Shown: piece after piece, positions 1 to 8,350 of the stretch
How the letters are laid out: every line of letters starts with the position of its first letter
Numbering within the stretch: position 1 is the first letter of the stretch
NCBI GenBank assembly: GCA_019752575.1
Contig: JAIELW010000009.1
Span: forward strand, 1 to 64,000
Length of the DNA stretch: 64,000 nucleotides
Reading direction: 5' to 3'
From: Xanthobacteraceae bacterium
GTDB lineage: Bacteria; Pseudomonadota; Alphaproteobacteria; Rhizobiales; Xanthobacteraceae
The notes under the pieces: model-generated
What the model was told of the DNA's origin: nothing
The model's input: only the letters and a program-made list of their open reading frames with translations
Databases searched by the model: none
Program-made: the position numbers and the translations under genes

Positions 1-370
1 GCGCGCCGCCGCGCGAGGCACGGCGCTGGAAGCCGCCGGGTCCGTAGGAGAAGGTTTCGAAGATCGTCTCGCCGCCGGGAAAGCCCTGCGCGCCGCCGAA
101 GCCGCCCTGTTGTCTGGGATCGAAGTTGAATCCGCGCGGTTTGCCTTCGGCATCGATCTCGCCCGCGTCGAACGCTTTGCGCTTCTTTTCGTCGCCGAGA
201 ATTTCGTAGGCGGTGTTGATCTCGTTGAAGCGCGCGGCCGCCTTCGGGTCTCCCTTGCTGGAGTCCGGGTGGTGCTTCTTGGCGAGCTTACGGAAGCTCT
301 TCTTGATCTCGTCGGCGCTGGCCTTGCGGCCGACGCCGAGCACCTCATAGGGATCGCGCAACGGGTTCAA
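1..370 (-). CDS. DnaJ-type J-domain protein, C-terminal part cut off by the window edge
   Basis: The visible part begins with a complete J domain: the opening RDPYEVLGV, the HPD tripeptide that stimulates Hsp70 ATPase (in KKHHPDSS), and the helix IV region ending [10 protein letters not shown] Gly/Phe-rich linker follows ([12 protein letters not shown]). This order fits a DnaJ/CbpA-class co-chaperone that delivers clients to DnaK; no zinc-finger region is visible before the frame leaves the window at base 1. No ATG lies at the start of the domain. I use TTG at 370 with GAGAGG just upstream; a second TTG at 361 gives LRDPYEV. The family is clear, but whether it is DnaJ proper or a CbpA-like paralogue cannot be decided here. 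Confidence 0.85.
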   Translation of the reverse strand, partial: MNPLRDPYEVLGVGRKASADEIKKSFRKLAKKHHPDSSKGDPKAAARFNEINTAYEILGDEKKRKAFDAGEIDAEGKPRGFNFDPRQQGGFGGAQGFPGGETIFETFSYGPGGFQRRASRGGA

Positions 371-457
371 ATCCTCTCGGGAGCCGTTTTACACGGTCCC
401 GGGAGGTATTTGGGGGCGGAAGTGCGGCGGCGCAATGCGCCTTCCTAACCCCTTCCT

Positions 458-586
458 CGTCATCGCCGGGCCGCACCGGCCCGCGCGCAAGCGCGGCGTT
501 GCCGGTGCGAGACCCGGTGATCCATTCGAAAGTTCGGCGAGCGGTGCCTCACTTCATGGATTGCCGGGTCAAGCCCGGCAATGACG
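458..586. repeat. Intergenic long-armed palindromic repeat (CGTCAT-GCCGGG family)
   Basis: The outer ends are inverted copies: CGTCATCGCCGGGC on the left and GCCCGGCAATGACG on the right. A shorter internal hairpin, TTGCCGGGTCAAGCCCGGCAA, lies near 560-581. The same end sequence recurs at 1178-1268. It lies between the DnaJ gene and the HigA-like gene. No coding function is seen; REP/BIME-like elements of this kind are common in rhizobial genomes. Confidence 0.75.
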
Positions 587-597
587 AAAATATTAAG

Positions 598-918
598 TTA
601 AGCCGCCCGTTCCTTCGCCGTCTCTATTTTCGCGATCGTTTTTCGCATCGTCTTCTCAGCGTGCCAGAGATCGTAGGATTGCTGCATGGCAAGCCAGAGG
701 TTCGGACCGTTGCCGCAGAACTTGCCGAGCCGCAGCGCCATCTCCGGCGTGATCGGTGCCTGTCCCGCCAGAATACGATGCAGAAGCTGGCGCGACACGC
801 CGAGCTTTTTCGCCGCCGACATCACCGACTCGCCGGTGGCGGGTAGCGTGATCTCGCGCAGCAATTCGCCGGGGTGTGTCGGCGTGCGATTTGGATCGTG
901 CTGGATGGCTCGCTTCAT
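598..918 (-). CDS. HigA/VapI-family addiction-module antitoxin, no toxin partner seen
   Basis: This 106-residue protein has the HigA layout: the N-terminal THPGELLREI motif, then a Cro/CI-type helix-turn-helix (SAAKKLGVSRQLLHRILAGQ, about residues 33-52), then the family signature ITPEMALRLGKFCGN and NLWLAMQQSYDLWHA. Known members bind their own promoter and neutralise the mRNA-cleaving toxin HigB, which is normally encoded just upstream. Upstream here (919-1279, on the same strand) there is only repeat DNA and no HigB-like frame, and downstream is repeat DNA followed by dnaJ. It is therefore an orphan antitoxin or has been recruited as a stand-alone repressor. Confidence 0.85.
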   Translation of the reverse strand: MKRAIQHDPNRTPTHPGELLREITLPATGESVMSAAKKLGVSRQLLHRILAGQAPITPEMALRLGKFCGNGPNLWLAMQQSYDLWHAEKTMRKTIAKIETAKERAA

Positions 919-957
919 TATGCGCGCATTCCTAATTTACAGACGGCATGAATATTT

Positions 958-1068
958 GTCATTCCGGACGCGCGCAAGCGCGATCCGGAATCCAGGGTGA
1001 TAAACGCCAGCCTCGCTTGTTGCTTCTGGATTCCGGGTTCGCTCGTTTCACTCGCGCCCCGGAACGAC
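958..1068. repeat. Intergenic palindromic repeat (GTCATTCCGGA family)
   Basis: GTCATTCCGGACGCGCGCAA opens the element and CCCCGGAACGAC closes it, with internal GATCCGGAATCCAG and CTGGATTCCGGG arms. A second copy with the same arms lies at 43627-43739. Together with the adjacent 1178-1268 element it fills most of the 361-base gap (919-1279) upstream of the HigA-like gene. No gene was found in this gap. Confidence 0.75.
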
Positions 1069-1177
1069 AATTCATTGGAGCGGGGATGGGGATAGAGACT
1101 TTTTCTAGGCAACGTTTTTTCATTTAGCTTCAATCGCGCGAGAACGCATATCCATGCGCACAGAACAAGTTTCACTC

Positions 1178-1268
1178 GTCATTGCCGGGCTTGACCCGGC
1201 AATCCATGAAGCGCTTCGGCGTTTGCGGAACTGTCGCGTGGATGCCCGGGTCAAGCCCGGGCATGACG
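1178..1268. repeat. Second copy of the CGTCAT-GCCGGG palindromic repeat
   Basis: It opens with CGTCATTGCCGGGCTTGACC and closes with GTCAAGCCCGGGCATGACG, so the ends are inverted copies of each other and match the ends of the 458-586 element. It lies 11 bases beyond the stop of the lipoprotein gene at 1280, so on the minus strand it is immediately downstream. It may act as a transcript-end stem-loop, but no T tract follows. Confidence 0.75.
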
Positions 1269-1279
1269 AAAAGGAAGAG

Positions 1280-1843
1280 TCAACTCTTCTTCAGCGGCTT
1301 AACCGACTTCACTTCCCACGTGTTCGCGTTCACGCGGCAGGCGAGTCCCTCGGACCAGGTCTCGATGCCGTCTTTGACGTGGCTCGCGATGAAGTTGCGG
1401 CAGGGCAGGCCGTCTTTGGTGAAGGCGGAAGCGATCGGGGTCACGGTACCCCGCGCCCCGCTCGCCGGGTTCTCCCACGGCACGCTCGGGCCTTCGTCGG
1501 TGCGGGTCAGCGCCTCGCGGAGTGCCGCCTGCGCGTGCGGCCAGTCGATCGCCGACATGCCCATCGGAATGTTGTTCGCGCTCGCCATCTGGAGCGGGAT
1601 CGAGCCAGTGGCGTCGTCGTTGGCGTTGCGGATAACGGCCGGGCCTGTCGGGCCGGTGTCGCTGACGCCGCCGGGAAGCAGCGAGGAAAGTTGCATCGAG
1701 CAGCCGCCGAGCAACATCGCGATCAGGCCGACAGCGAGGGGTGTGGCGATCAGCGATGCCACGGATAGCCGGGCGCCCGTCTTTCCGTGATAAGGAAGAC
1801 GGCCGGTGTCGGACAGCACATGCCCTGACGACGCCTTACGCAC
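1280..1843 (-). CDS. RT0821/17-kDa surface antigen-family lipoprotein
   Basis: This 187-residue protein has a basic N terminus of about 27 residues, a hydrophobic stretch (LAVGLIAMLL) and a lipobox-like LGGC, so it should be lipidated on the Cys near residue 48 and held in the outer membrane or periplasm. The C-terminal half (GTVTPIASAFTKDGLPCRNF ... GLACRVNANTWEV) matches the C-terminal domain of the rickettsial 17-kDa/RT0821 surface antigen family, which carries two conserved Cys before a GxW-type ending. The start is GTG at 1843 with GGAG six bases upstream; a later start would shorten the n-region. The molecular role of the family is not known. Confidence 0.75.
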   Translation of the reverse strand: MRKASSGHVLSDTGRLPYHGKTGARLSVASLIATPLAVGLIAMLLGGCSMQLSSLLPGGVSDTGPTGPAVIRNANDDATGSIPLQMASANNIPMGMSAIDWPHAQAALREALTRTDEGPSVPWENPASGARGTVTPIASAFTKDGLPCRNFIASHVKDGIETWSEGLACRVNANTWEVKSVKPLKKS

Positions 1844-1894
1844 CGATTACTCCAGCCCAAAGCGGTTACAGACGAGCCAGATGAGATTGAGCGC

Positions 1895-2509
1895 ATGACA
1901 GAGTTAATTTCGCGTGACTTCGCGGACAGCGCCGATCCTTTCGAATTGTTTAACGCCTGGTTCGCGGAAGCGAAGAAGGCGGAGCCGAACGATCCGGACG
2001 CGATGGCGCTTGCGACCGTGGACACGACCGGGCTCCCGGACGTGCGCATGGTGTTGCTGAAAGCTGCCGACGAACGCGGCTTCGTCTTCTATACGAACGA
2101 AGAGAGCGTAAAGGGCGGCGAGCTCGCCACGAACCCGAAGGCCGCGCTCGTGCTGCACTGGAAATCGACCCGCCGGCAGGTGCGCGTGCGCGGGCTCGTC
2201 GAGCGCGTGACCGCCTCTGAAGCCGACGCCTATTTCGCTTCGCGTTCGCGCGACTCGCAGATCGCGGCCTCGGCCAGCGACCAGTCGCGCCCCCTGGACA
2301 GCCGCAAGACCTTCGAAGCGCGCGTCGCGGAGTTGCGGAAGAAATTCGAGGGCAAGGGCGTGCCGCGCCCCGCGCACTGGGGCGGGTATAGGATCGTGCC
2401 CTCCGAGATCGAGTTCTGGCAGAATGGCCCGCACCGGATGCACGACCGCGTGCGTTTCTCGCGTGCGGGCGCGGGCGGCACATGGTCGAAGACCCGGCTC
2501 TATCCGTGA
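1895..2509 (+). CDS. pdxH: Pyridoxamine 5'-phosphate oxidase
   Basis: It oxidises pyridoxine or pyridoxamine 5'-phosphate to pyridoxal 5'-phosphate with FMN and O2 in the cytoplasm. The 204-residue length is normal. The sequence shows the FMN-binding split-barrel core: MALATVDTTGLPDVRMVLLK near residues 32-51, GFVFYTNEESVKG, and RRQVRVRGLVERV. The C-terminal dimerisation segment is also present, including PRPAHWGGYRIVPSEIEFWQ and the terminal W.KTRLYP. The gene is divergent from the lipoprotein at 1843 with a 51-base gap, and its stop abuts the next gene, so the two are probably co-transcribed. Confidence 0.95.
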   Translation: MTELISRDFADSADPFELFNAWFAEAKKAEPNDPDAMALATVDTTGLPDVRMVLLKAADERGFVFYTNEESVKGGELATNPKAALVLHWKSTRRQVRVRGLVERVTASEADAYFASRSRDSQIAASASDQSRPLDSRKTFEARVAELRKKFEGKGVPRPAHWGGYRIVPSEIEFWQNGPHRMHDRVRFSRAGAGGTWSKTRLYP

Positions 2510-3265
2510 GTGAACGAGATGGCTGAAGCAAACGAAAAAAGAAGGACGCTCCTGCTCACAGGCGCCTCGCGCGGCATCGGCCACGCGACGGTGAAGCGCT
2601 TTTCGTCCGCCGGCTGGCGCGTGATCACCTGCTCGCGTCACGGCTTCCCGGAGAATTGTCCGTGGGAGGCGGGACCGGAAGATCACATACAGGTCGATCT
2701 TGCGGACCCAGCCGCCGTGAACAGTGCGATCAAGGAAATCAAATCCCGCATCGGCGGGGAGTTGCACGCGCTCGTGAACAACGCCGGCATTTCTCCCAAA
2801 GGCGAAGGCGGAAAGCGCCTGGGCGCGATCGAGACGCAATACGAAGACTGGCAGCGCGTGTTTCAGGTGAATTTTTTCGCGCCGATCATGCTCGCGCGCG
2901 GGCTCGTGCAGGAGCTGGAGAAAACACACGGCGCGGTGGTAAACGTGACGTCGATTGCCGGCTCGCACGTACATCCCTTCGCGGGTGCGGCCTATGCCAC
3001 ATCGAAAGCGGCGCTGACTTCGCTGACGCGCGAAATGGCAGCCGACTTCGGCCCGCGCGGCATTCGCGTAAACGCGATCGCGCCGGGAGAGATCGACACC
3101 GCGATCCTTTCGCCGGGCACCGAGAAACTGATCGAGCAGATTCCGCTCCGCCGCCTCGGCACACCGGACGAAGTCGCGAAGATCGTCTATGTGCTGTGCA
3201 CGGAAACGTCGTCTTATCTGAGCGGCGCCGAGATCCACATCAACGGCGGCCAGCATGTGTTTTAG
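2510..3265 (+). CDS. Short-chain dehydrogenase/reductase
   Basis: This 251-residue classical SDR has the Rossmann motif TGASRGIG (near residue 18), NNAG, the catalytic Ser region VTSIAGS, and YATSK with catalytic Tyr and Lys, ending in the usual GGQ turn. These enzymes reduce carbonyls or oxidise alcohols with NAD(P)H; the substrate cannot be read from the sequence. The GTG at 2510 directly follows the pdxH stop. An ATG at 2519 is an equally plausible start, and neither has a strong ribosome-binding site, which suggests translational coupling to pdxH. Confidence 0.85.
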   Translation: MNEMAEANEKRRTLLLTGASRGIGHATVKRFSSAGWRVITCSRHGFPENCPWEAGPEDHIQVDLADPAAVNSAIKEIKSRIGGELHALVNNAGISPKGEGGKRLGAIETQYEDWQRVFQVNFFAPIMLARGLVQELEKTHGAVVNVTSIAGSHVHPFAGAAYATSKAALTSLTREMAADFGPRGIRVNAIAPGEIDTAILSPGTEKLIEQIPLRRLGTPDEVAKIVYVLCTETSSYLSGAEIHINGGQHVF

Positions 3266-3270
3266 ATTCT

Positions 3271-3399
3271 ACCCTCCCCCTTGCGGGGAGGGTGGTCACG
3301 AACGAAGTGAGTGACCGGGTGGGGGTAGAAGTTTCACCGTTCACCCCACCCCGGCTCACTGCTTCGCAGTTCGCCGACCCTCCCCGTCGAGGGGAGGGT
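3271..3399. repeat. Intergenic palindromic repeat (ACCCTCCCC...GGGGAGGGT)
   Basis: The ends ACCCTCCCCCTTGCGGGGAG and CTCCCCGTCGAGGGGAGGGT are each short hairpins and together form a long inverted repeat. Between them lie the paired words GTGAGTGACCGGGTGGGG and CCCCACCCCGGCTCACT. It lies between two convergent genes (the SDR and corA), where it may end transcription from both sides. This repeat type is widespread in rhizobial genomes. Confidence 0.8.
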
Positions 3400-3409
3400 T
3401 AGAAATGGC

Positions 3410-4387
3410 TCAAAGCCACCGCTTCCACTTGAAGAACAGGTACGGCCCGACCGCCGCGATCACCATCGCAATCAACGCGAGCGGATAGCCGTAGAGCCAT
3501 TTCAGTTCCGGCATGTGCTCGAAGTTCATGCCGTAGATCGACGCGATCAGCGTCGGCGGCATCAGCGTCACCGCCATGACCGAAAACAGCTTGATTACGT
3601 TGTTCTGCTCGAGGCTGACCATGCCGAGCGTGGCGTCGAGCAGAAAGGTGATCTTGTTCGCGAGAAAGCTCGCGTGATCGGTGAGCGAAGAAATGTCGCG
3701 CGCGACGCTCTTTAAGTGCGTGCGCTGGTCCTTCGGCAGGCCGACGGCTTCCGCTTCGTTCGTGAAGAACAGCACGAGCCGGTTCAACGAGACGAGGCTC
3801 TCGCGCGTCTTCGACAGGAGATCGCCCTTGCGGCCGATGGCCCGCAGGATCGCCTGATAGCGCTGGTTCGGATCGTCGCGCGCGGCATTGCGCTCGAACA
3901 CGCGTGCGGAAACCTTGTCGACCTCGGCCGCGAGCCGCTCCAGAATGTCGGCGACGCGATCGATGATCGCGTCCAAGAGCTCGACCATGATCGAAGGGCC
4001 GCTGGTATTTGCCGCGCACGCCTTCGAGAGCTTGCCGGCGAGATAGCTGAAGGGCTTGGGCTCGTCGTAGCGTACCGTAACCAGTTTGTTGCCCGCGATG
4101 ATGAAGGTGATCGCGGTGGTGCCGGGCTTATCGGTTTCGGTGTTGTAGAGCACGGTCGCGGTCATGTAGCGCGCGCCGTTCTCGATATAGAGGCGGCTCG
4201 AAACTTCGATCTCGGCCATTTCCTCGCGCGTCGGCACCATCACGCCGACAGCCGCTTCGACAATTTTATCCTCGCCCGCCGTGGGCGCGACGAGATCGAT
4301 CCAGATCGCATCGGGCGGGCAGGGCTCGCCTTCCTTGACCTCGATGCGCACGAGCGAGGACCCGCGCAAGACATGGGCGAACAGCAT
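3410..4387 (-). CDS. corA: CorA-family magnesium/cobalt transporter
   Basis: This 325-residue protein has the CorA architecture: a cytoplasmic N-terminal alpha/beta domain, long helices, and two C-terminal membrane segments separated by the periplasmic signature YGMNFEHMPEL, where GMN forms the selectivity filter mouth. A short basic tail (FKWKRWL) follows the second membrane segment. It should form a homopentameric Mg2+ channel in the inner membrane. It stands alone, convergent with the SDR and separated from it by a palindromic repeat. Ni2+ or Co2+ specificity cannot be excluded from sequence. Confidence 0.92.
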   Translation of the reverse strand: MLFAHVLRGSSLVRIEVKEGEPCPPDAIWIDLVAPTAGEDKIVEAAVGVMVPTREEMAEIEVSSRLYIENGARYMTATVLYNTETDKPGTTAITFIIAGNKLVTVRYDEPKPFSYLAGKLSKACAANTSGPSIMVELLDAIIDRVADILERLAAEVDKVSARVFERNAARDDPNQRYQAILRAIGRKGDLLSKTRESLVSLNRLVLFFTNEAEAVGLPKDQRTHLKSVARDISSLTDHASFLANKITFLLDATLGMVSLEQNNVIKLFSVMAVTLMPPTLIASIYGMNFEHMPELKWLYGYPLALIAMVIAAVGPYLFFKWKRWL

Positions 4388-4506
4388 GCGATTCCTCGCT
4401 GGAAGAAGCCTTGTTTCAGGCTTCCACTACCGCGACTTGCGGGTAGCGTCCATCGCGGCGCGCGTGCGCTCCGTCATCGTCTCGTAAAGAGAATGGATAG
4501 ACGAAA

Positions 4507-4704
4507 TCAGATCGCGAGCAGTTCGAGATCGCGCAGCGTGACCACGCGCGGCTTCGGCGCGTAGGCGTCGTTCTTCTGCTCGCCGTTGTAGGCAAGCGTC
4601 GCTGCGAGCGCCGAGATGCCGACCTTGCGGTACTGGCTCTCCAGACCCGGACGGCCTGTTTCGCGTGCCTCGATCTTGGAACTGGAATTTGTTGCCGCAG
4701 ACAT
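4507..4704 (-). CDS. Small conserved hypothetical protein
   Basis: This 65-residue, hydrophilic protein begins MSAATNSSSKIEARETGRPG and carries LESQYRKVGISALAATLAYN before a basic C-terminal tail. I recall similar short proteins in Bradyrhizobium-type genomes but no function for them. I chose ATG 4704 because GGAG lies six bases upstream; starts at 4722 (ATG) and 4779 are possible but lack a good ribosome-binding site. No signal peptide or membrane segment is visible. It shares its strand with corA, which lies 119 bases downstream. Confidence 0.55.
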   Translation of the reverse strand: MSAATNSSSKIEARETGRPGLESQYRKVGISALAATLAYNGEQKNDAYAPKPRVVTLRDLELLAI

Positions 4705-5066
4705 GTCTTTCTCCGAACCCATCTTTATTTCCCCGAAAGGGCGCGGGTTTTCGCGCCGGACTAAGGCGCTTTTGGGCAATTGGCGCGGCCCGAATTAGTT
4801 GATTCGGCGAAAGATTTCCGGCGGATTCGAAGCCTGCGGCGATCTGACTCCACAAAGGTTAACCGCCGCCCGCGAATGCATTTTCGCGATGCAGGAAAGG
4901 CAACTGCCCCCGCTTTGGGCCTTTCCGCACAGTGCGTTGCGACATTTCTGCCACAGAATTTGATATCCAGCCTTTGCAAGCCCTTAGGCTCTTTCCGGCA
5001 AAAATCAGTTCGGTTAGTGACTGGCCCAAGCTTGGGGGCAAGCTAAGAACTTAGGTCTGTAAAGAA
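4705..5066. other. Intergenic region between divergent genes, no gene seen
   Basis: This 362-base gap separates the small protein start (4704, minus) from the L,D-transpeptidase start (5067, plus). It should hold two promoters. I see no tRNA, no hairpin followed by a T tract, and no frame with a convincing start; I could not assign -35/-10 boxes with confidence. Confidence 0.5.
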
Positions 5067-5669
5067 ATGCGGATTCGTCACCTTGCATTCGTGCTGATGG
5101 CCTTTTCCCTGGCCGGATGCATCAGCGACACCCTCGATCCCGTTCCGGAGTCGGCGATCCCCGCGCGCGACAAGAAGCTGATCGCGAGCGCCCCTTATCT
5201 CAAGCACAGGCCGGATGACGGCTGGCTGCGCCACCTCGTCGATTATCCGTCGAAGGAAAAGCCGGGAACCGTCGTCGTCGATACCGAGAAGAAGTTCCTC
5301 TACCTCATCAAGGGTGAGGGCAAGGCTTACCGCTACGGCGTGACCGTCGGCGAAGAAGGCATGGCCTTCAGGGGTGAGGCGCATGTGAAGCGCAAGGCGG
5401 AGTGGCCGGACTGGACTCCGCCGGGCGAGATGCTGAAGCGCTTCCCAAACCTTCCGAAATACGTGTCTCCGGGTCCGCACAATCCGATGGGCGCCCGCGC
5501 GCTCTATCTCTTCCAGGGCAGCAAGGACACGCTGTTCCGTATTCACGGTACCAATCAGCCGGAATATATCGGCCAGGCCATCTCCTCGGGCTGCATCCGC
5601 ATGCTGAACGAGGACGTGATCGACCTCTACAATCGTGTGCCGATGGGCGCGAAGGTCATCGTAATCTGA
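5067..5669 (+). CDS. L,D-transpeptidase (YkuD/ErfK) lipoprotein
   Basis: This 200-residue protein has a short signal with a lipobox (FSLAGC, Cys 18), so it is likely lipid-anchored in the periplasm. The YkuD domain spans about residues 65-200, starting VVVDTEKKFLYLI and ending with the catalytic motif HGTNQP...SSGCIRM, where the Cys attacks the peptide stem and the first His is the conserved partner. Such enzymes form 3-3 cross-links in peptidoglycan or attach proteins to it. A perfect terminator follows within 30 bases, so the gene is monocistronic on its right side. Confidence 0.92.
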   Translation: MRIRHLAFVLMAFSLAGCISDTLDPVPESAIPARDKKLIASAPYLKHRPDDGWLRHLVDYPSKEKPGTVVVDTEKKFLYLIKGEGKAYRYGVTVGEEGMAFRGEAHVKRKAEWPDWTPPGEMLKRFPNLPKYVSPGPHNPMGARALYLFQGSKDTLFRIHGTNQPEYIGQAISSGCIRMLNEDVIDLYNRVPMGAKVIVI

Positions 5670-5696
5670 CCTGTCCGCGACTTTCGGCTTGAAGGC

Positions 5697-5726
5697 AAAA
5701 GGGCGCTGCGAGAGCAGCGCCCTTTT
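5697..5726. terminator. Bidirectional intrinsic terminator
   Basis: A perfect 9-bp stem (GGGCGCTGC / GCAGCGCCC) with a GAGA tetraloop is flanked by AAAA on the left and TTTT on the right. It lies between the convergent L,D-transpeptidase and extensin-like genes and can stop transcription from both. Confidence 0.92.
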
Positions 5727-5750
5727 CCGTTAGAGCAATGCTCAGATATT

Positions 5751-6569
5751 TTAGGGCGATGCCGGTTGCTTCGCCGCCGGCTCCGCGACGCGCTGCGGGT
5801 GCCGGGCGGGCTCCGGCGGCAGCGGGAGGGCCCACTGACACAGCCGGTAACCGCCGCGCCGCTGGGCTAGATCGAGATGAAAGTGGTTCTCGTGATATCC
5901 ATCCGAGCCTGGACCCAGCACGGTCGTAAATCGCGCGCAGCTTGAGCGCCGCAATTCGCTGAGCAGTTGGATCGGCGTTTCCGGCAGATCGACGCCGAAG
6001 CGTCTGCCGTCGTTCATTACGATCGCGCGCACATCGAGCGCATTGGCGCGGCCGTGCTCGCTCAATAGCGCGCCACGAACGTTGTTGCGCGGCCGGCAGT
6101 GATAGGAGGCGGCGACATCGATGCGGGCGAGACCGGAATACGCCTCTGTTGCCGGCGCCAGTTCCTCACGCACCCAGTCCGCAACCGCTTCGGCGGTCTC
6201 GCAGCGAACAAGCGCCGCCGGGCGCAGCGCGACCTGTTTGCCGTTCGCGAGCTTGATGGCGGAGATCATGATTTGGCCTGCGGCTCCGCAGCCGTTGTCC
6301 CAAAGCGTGGGCTCGGCGAACTCGGCGGCGAGCTTGTCTTTTTCCAGGACCGCTTTGCAGAGCTTGGCAGCGGCTTCGATTTCTTCTTTGGGGATCTGGA
6401 GAAGCCGCGGCGGACGGGGCCGCACATCGCCAGGGCGGATGGGCGCATCCAGCGGCCGCATTTCCGGCATGGGCACGGTCTCGGGCAGGCTTGTTAGTTC
6501 CGGCTGGGCGAGCGCTGCTGACGCCCAAAAACTCGCCACGAAAAACAACGTAAACGGCAGGGGTTTCAT
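5751..6569 (-). CDS. Secreted extensin-like protein
   Basis: This 272-residue protein has a Sec signal peptide (cleavage after ASAALA), a Pro-rich linker of about 40 residues, and the extensin-like C-terminal domain: four conserved Cys, YHCRPRNN, SEHGRANALDV and GPGSDGYHENHFHLDL. The His/Asp pattern (SEHxxxxALD, HxNHFHxD) is that of a DD-peptidase-like metal site, so the protein probably acts on the cell wall, although the family is described by resemblance to plant extensin. The last 25 residues are a Pro/Ala tail. Its neighbour across the terminator is also a wall enzyme. Confidence 0.85.
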   Translation of the reverse strand: MKPLPFTLFFVASFWASAALAQPELTSLPETVPMPEMRPLDAPIRPGDVRPRPPRLLQIPKEEIEAAAKLCKAVLEKDKLAAEFAEPTLWDNGCGAAGQIMISAIKLANGKQVALRPAALVRCETAEAVADWVREELAPATEAYSGLARIDVAASYHCRPRNNVRGALLSEHGRANALDVRAIVMNDGRRFGVDLPETPIQLLSELRRSSCARFTTVLGPGSDGYHENHFHLDLAQRRGGYRLCQWALPLPPEPARHPQRVAEPAAKQPASP

Positions 6570-6689
6570 GCGTTCATTGTCGTCCCGAGCGGCCTGAACG
6601 GCAGTTTTCTTGGGAGCCAGCCCGCGCTAGTTTCCCTGCCAAAGGCGCTCGAAAAAGGCGCCGTCTGAAAAGAGTGAGGGAGGAGTACC

Positions 6690-8327
6690 ATGAAGGGCTT
6701 GATGCAGGACTGGCCGCTGACCTGCAACCGGATCATCGACCACGCCGCCATCCAGTATCCAAACCGTAAGGTTGTAAGCCGTTCGGTCGAAGGACCTATT
6801 GTCGAGACGACCTACAAGGAAATCCGGGCCCGCGCTCTGAAAGTCGCACAGCGCCTCGTGAAGGACGGTATCAAGAAGGGCGACCGTGTCGCCACGCTTG
6901 CGTGGAACACCGCGCGCCATCTCGAAGCTTGGTACGGCATTCTCGGCGCCGGCGCCGTATATCACACCGTGAACCCGCGCCTCTTCGCCGAGCAGATCAT
7001 TTACATTGTCAATCACGCTGAAGACAAAATGATCTTCATCGACCTGACGTTCGTTCCGATCTTGGAGAAGCTCGCCGACAAGCTGCCGACACTCAAGAAA
7101 TACATCGTTCTCACCGATAAGGCGCACATGCCGCAGACCGCACTGCCAAATGCTGTCGCCTACGAAGAATGGATCGCTGAAGCCGACGGCAACTTCAAAT
7201 GGGTAGAGGTCGATGAGAACGACGCTGCCGGCATGTGCTACACCTCCGGCACCACCGGCAATCCGAAGGGCGTCGTATACTCGCACCGCTCGAATACGCT
7301 GCATGCGCTGGCCGCGGCCGTTCCCGATGTGCTCGGCCTTTCGGGCCGCGACGTGGTGCTCCCCGTGGTGCCGCTCTTCCACGCGAATTCGTGGTCGCTC
7401 GCCTTCTCGGCGCCGATGACAGGGGCGAGTCTGATCATGCCGGGCGCGAAACTCGACGGCGCTTCGATCTACGAATTGCTCGACAAGTATAAGGTTTCGA
7501 TCACCGCGGCTGTGCCGACGGTGTGGATGATGCTCTTGGCGCATCTTGAGCAGAACAAGCTGAAGCTACCGCATCTCAACCGGGTGCTGATCGGCGGATC
7601 GGCCTGCCCGCGCGCGATGATGAAGAAGTTTCAGGATGAATATGGCGTGCAGGTCACGCACGCCTGGGGCATGACCGAAATGAGCCCGATCGGCACCGCC
7701 GGTTCGCTCAAGGCCGACGTTGCGCATCTCACCGGCGATGCGGAACTCGACGTGAAGGAAAAGCAGGGTTTCTCGATCTTCACCGTGGAAATGAAGATCA
7801 CGGACGACGAGGACAACGAACTGCCGTGGGACGGCGTGAAGTTTGGCCGTCTCAAGGTGCGTGGCCCCGCGGTCGCTTCCGCCTACTTCAAGAACGAGGG
7901 CGGCAACATTCTCGGCAAGGATGGCTTCTTCGATACCGGCGACGTCGCGACGATCGATCCGATGGGCTACATGAAGATCACCGACCGCGCGAAGGACGTA
8001 ATCAAGTCCGGCGGCGAGTGGATTTCCTCGATCGATCTCGAAAACGTGGCGGTCGGTCATCCCGACGTCGCGGAAGCGGCCGTGATCGGCGTTGTGCACC
8101 CGAAGTGGGACGAGCGCCCGCTGCTCATCATCGTTCCGAAAAAAGACAAGAAGCCGACCCGCGAGGACTTGCTGAAATTCATGGAAGGCAAGATCGCGAA
8201 GTGGTGGATGCCGGACGACGTGATCTTCGTCGACGAAATTCCGCATACCGCCACCGGCAAGATTCTGAAGACGGCGCTGCGCGAGAAATTCGGCGATCAT
8301 CGTCTGCCGAGCGTCGCGGCGGAGTGA
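6690..8327 (+). CDS. AMP-forming fatty acyl-CoA ligase
   Basis: This 545-residue member of the ANL superfamily activates a carboxylic acid to acyl-AMP and then to acyl-CoA. The P-loop is YTSGTTGNPKGVV (near residue 188), followed by the A5 motif GMTEMSP, the TGD motif DTGDVATID, the hinge DRAKDVIKSGGEWIS, and the C-terminal catalytic Lys in TATGKILK. The overall pattern is closest to the medium-chain/3-methylmercaptopropionate (DmdB-like) ligase group, so the exact acyl chain is uncertain. A strong GGGAGGAG ribosome-binding site precedes the ATG. It is monocistronic on its left side and is followed by a hairpin and DUF1499. Confidence 0.9.
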   Translation: MKGLMQDWPLTCNRIIDHAAIQYPNRKVVSRSVEGPIVETTYKEIRARALKVAQRLVKDGIKKGDRVATLAWNTARHLEAWYGILGAGAVYHTVNPRLFAEQIIYIVNHAEDKMIFIDLTFVPILEKLADKLPTLKKYIVLTDKAHMPQTALPNAVAYEEWIAEADGNFKWVEVDENDAAGMCYTSGTTGNPKGVVYSHRSNTLHALAAAVPDVLGLSGRDVVLPVVPLFHANSWSLAFSAPMTGASLIMPGAKLDGASIYELLDKYKVSITAAVPTVWMMLLAHLEQNKLKLPHLNRVLIGGSACPRAMMKKFQDEYGVQVTHAWGMTEMSPIGTAGSLKADVAHLTGDAELDVKEKQGFSIFTVEMKITDDEDNELPWDGVKFGRLKVRGPAVASAYFKNEGGNILGKDGFFDTGDVATIDPMGYMKITDRAKDVIKSGGEWISSIDLENVAVGHPDVAEAAVIGVVHPKWDERPLLIIVPKKDKKPTREDLLKFMEGKIAKWWMPDDVIFVDEIPHTATGKILKTALREKFGDHRLPSVAAE

Positions 8328-8350
8328 CCTCCGCATCTGCAAGGAAGCAC

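Noticed and set aside
919-1175. Possible HigB toxin upstream of the HigA-like gene
   Set aside because: The short frame there translates the palindromic repeat (RGASETSEPGIQ and similar) and has no RelE/HigB features.
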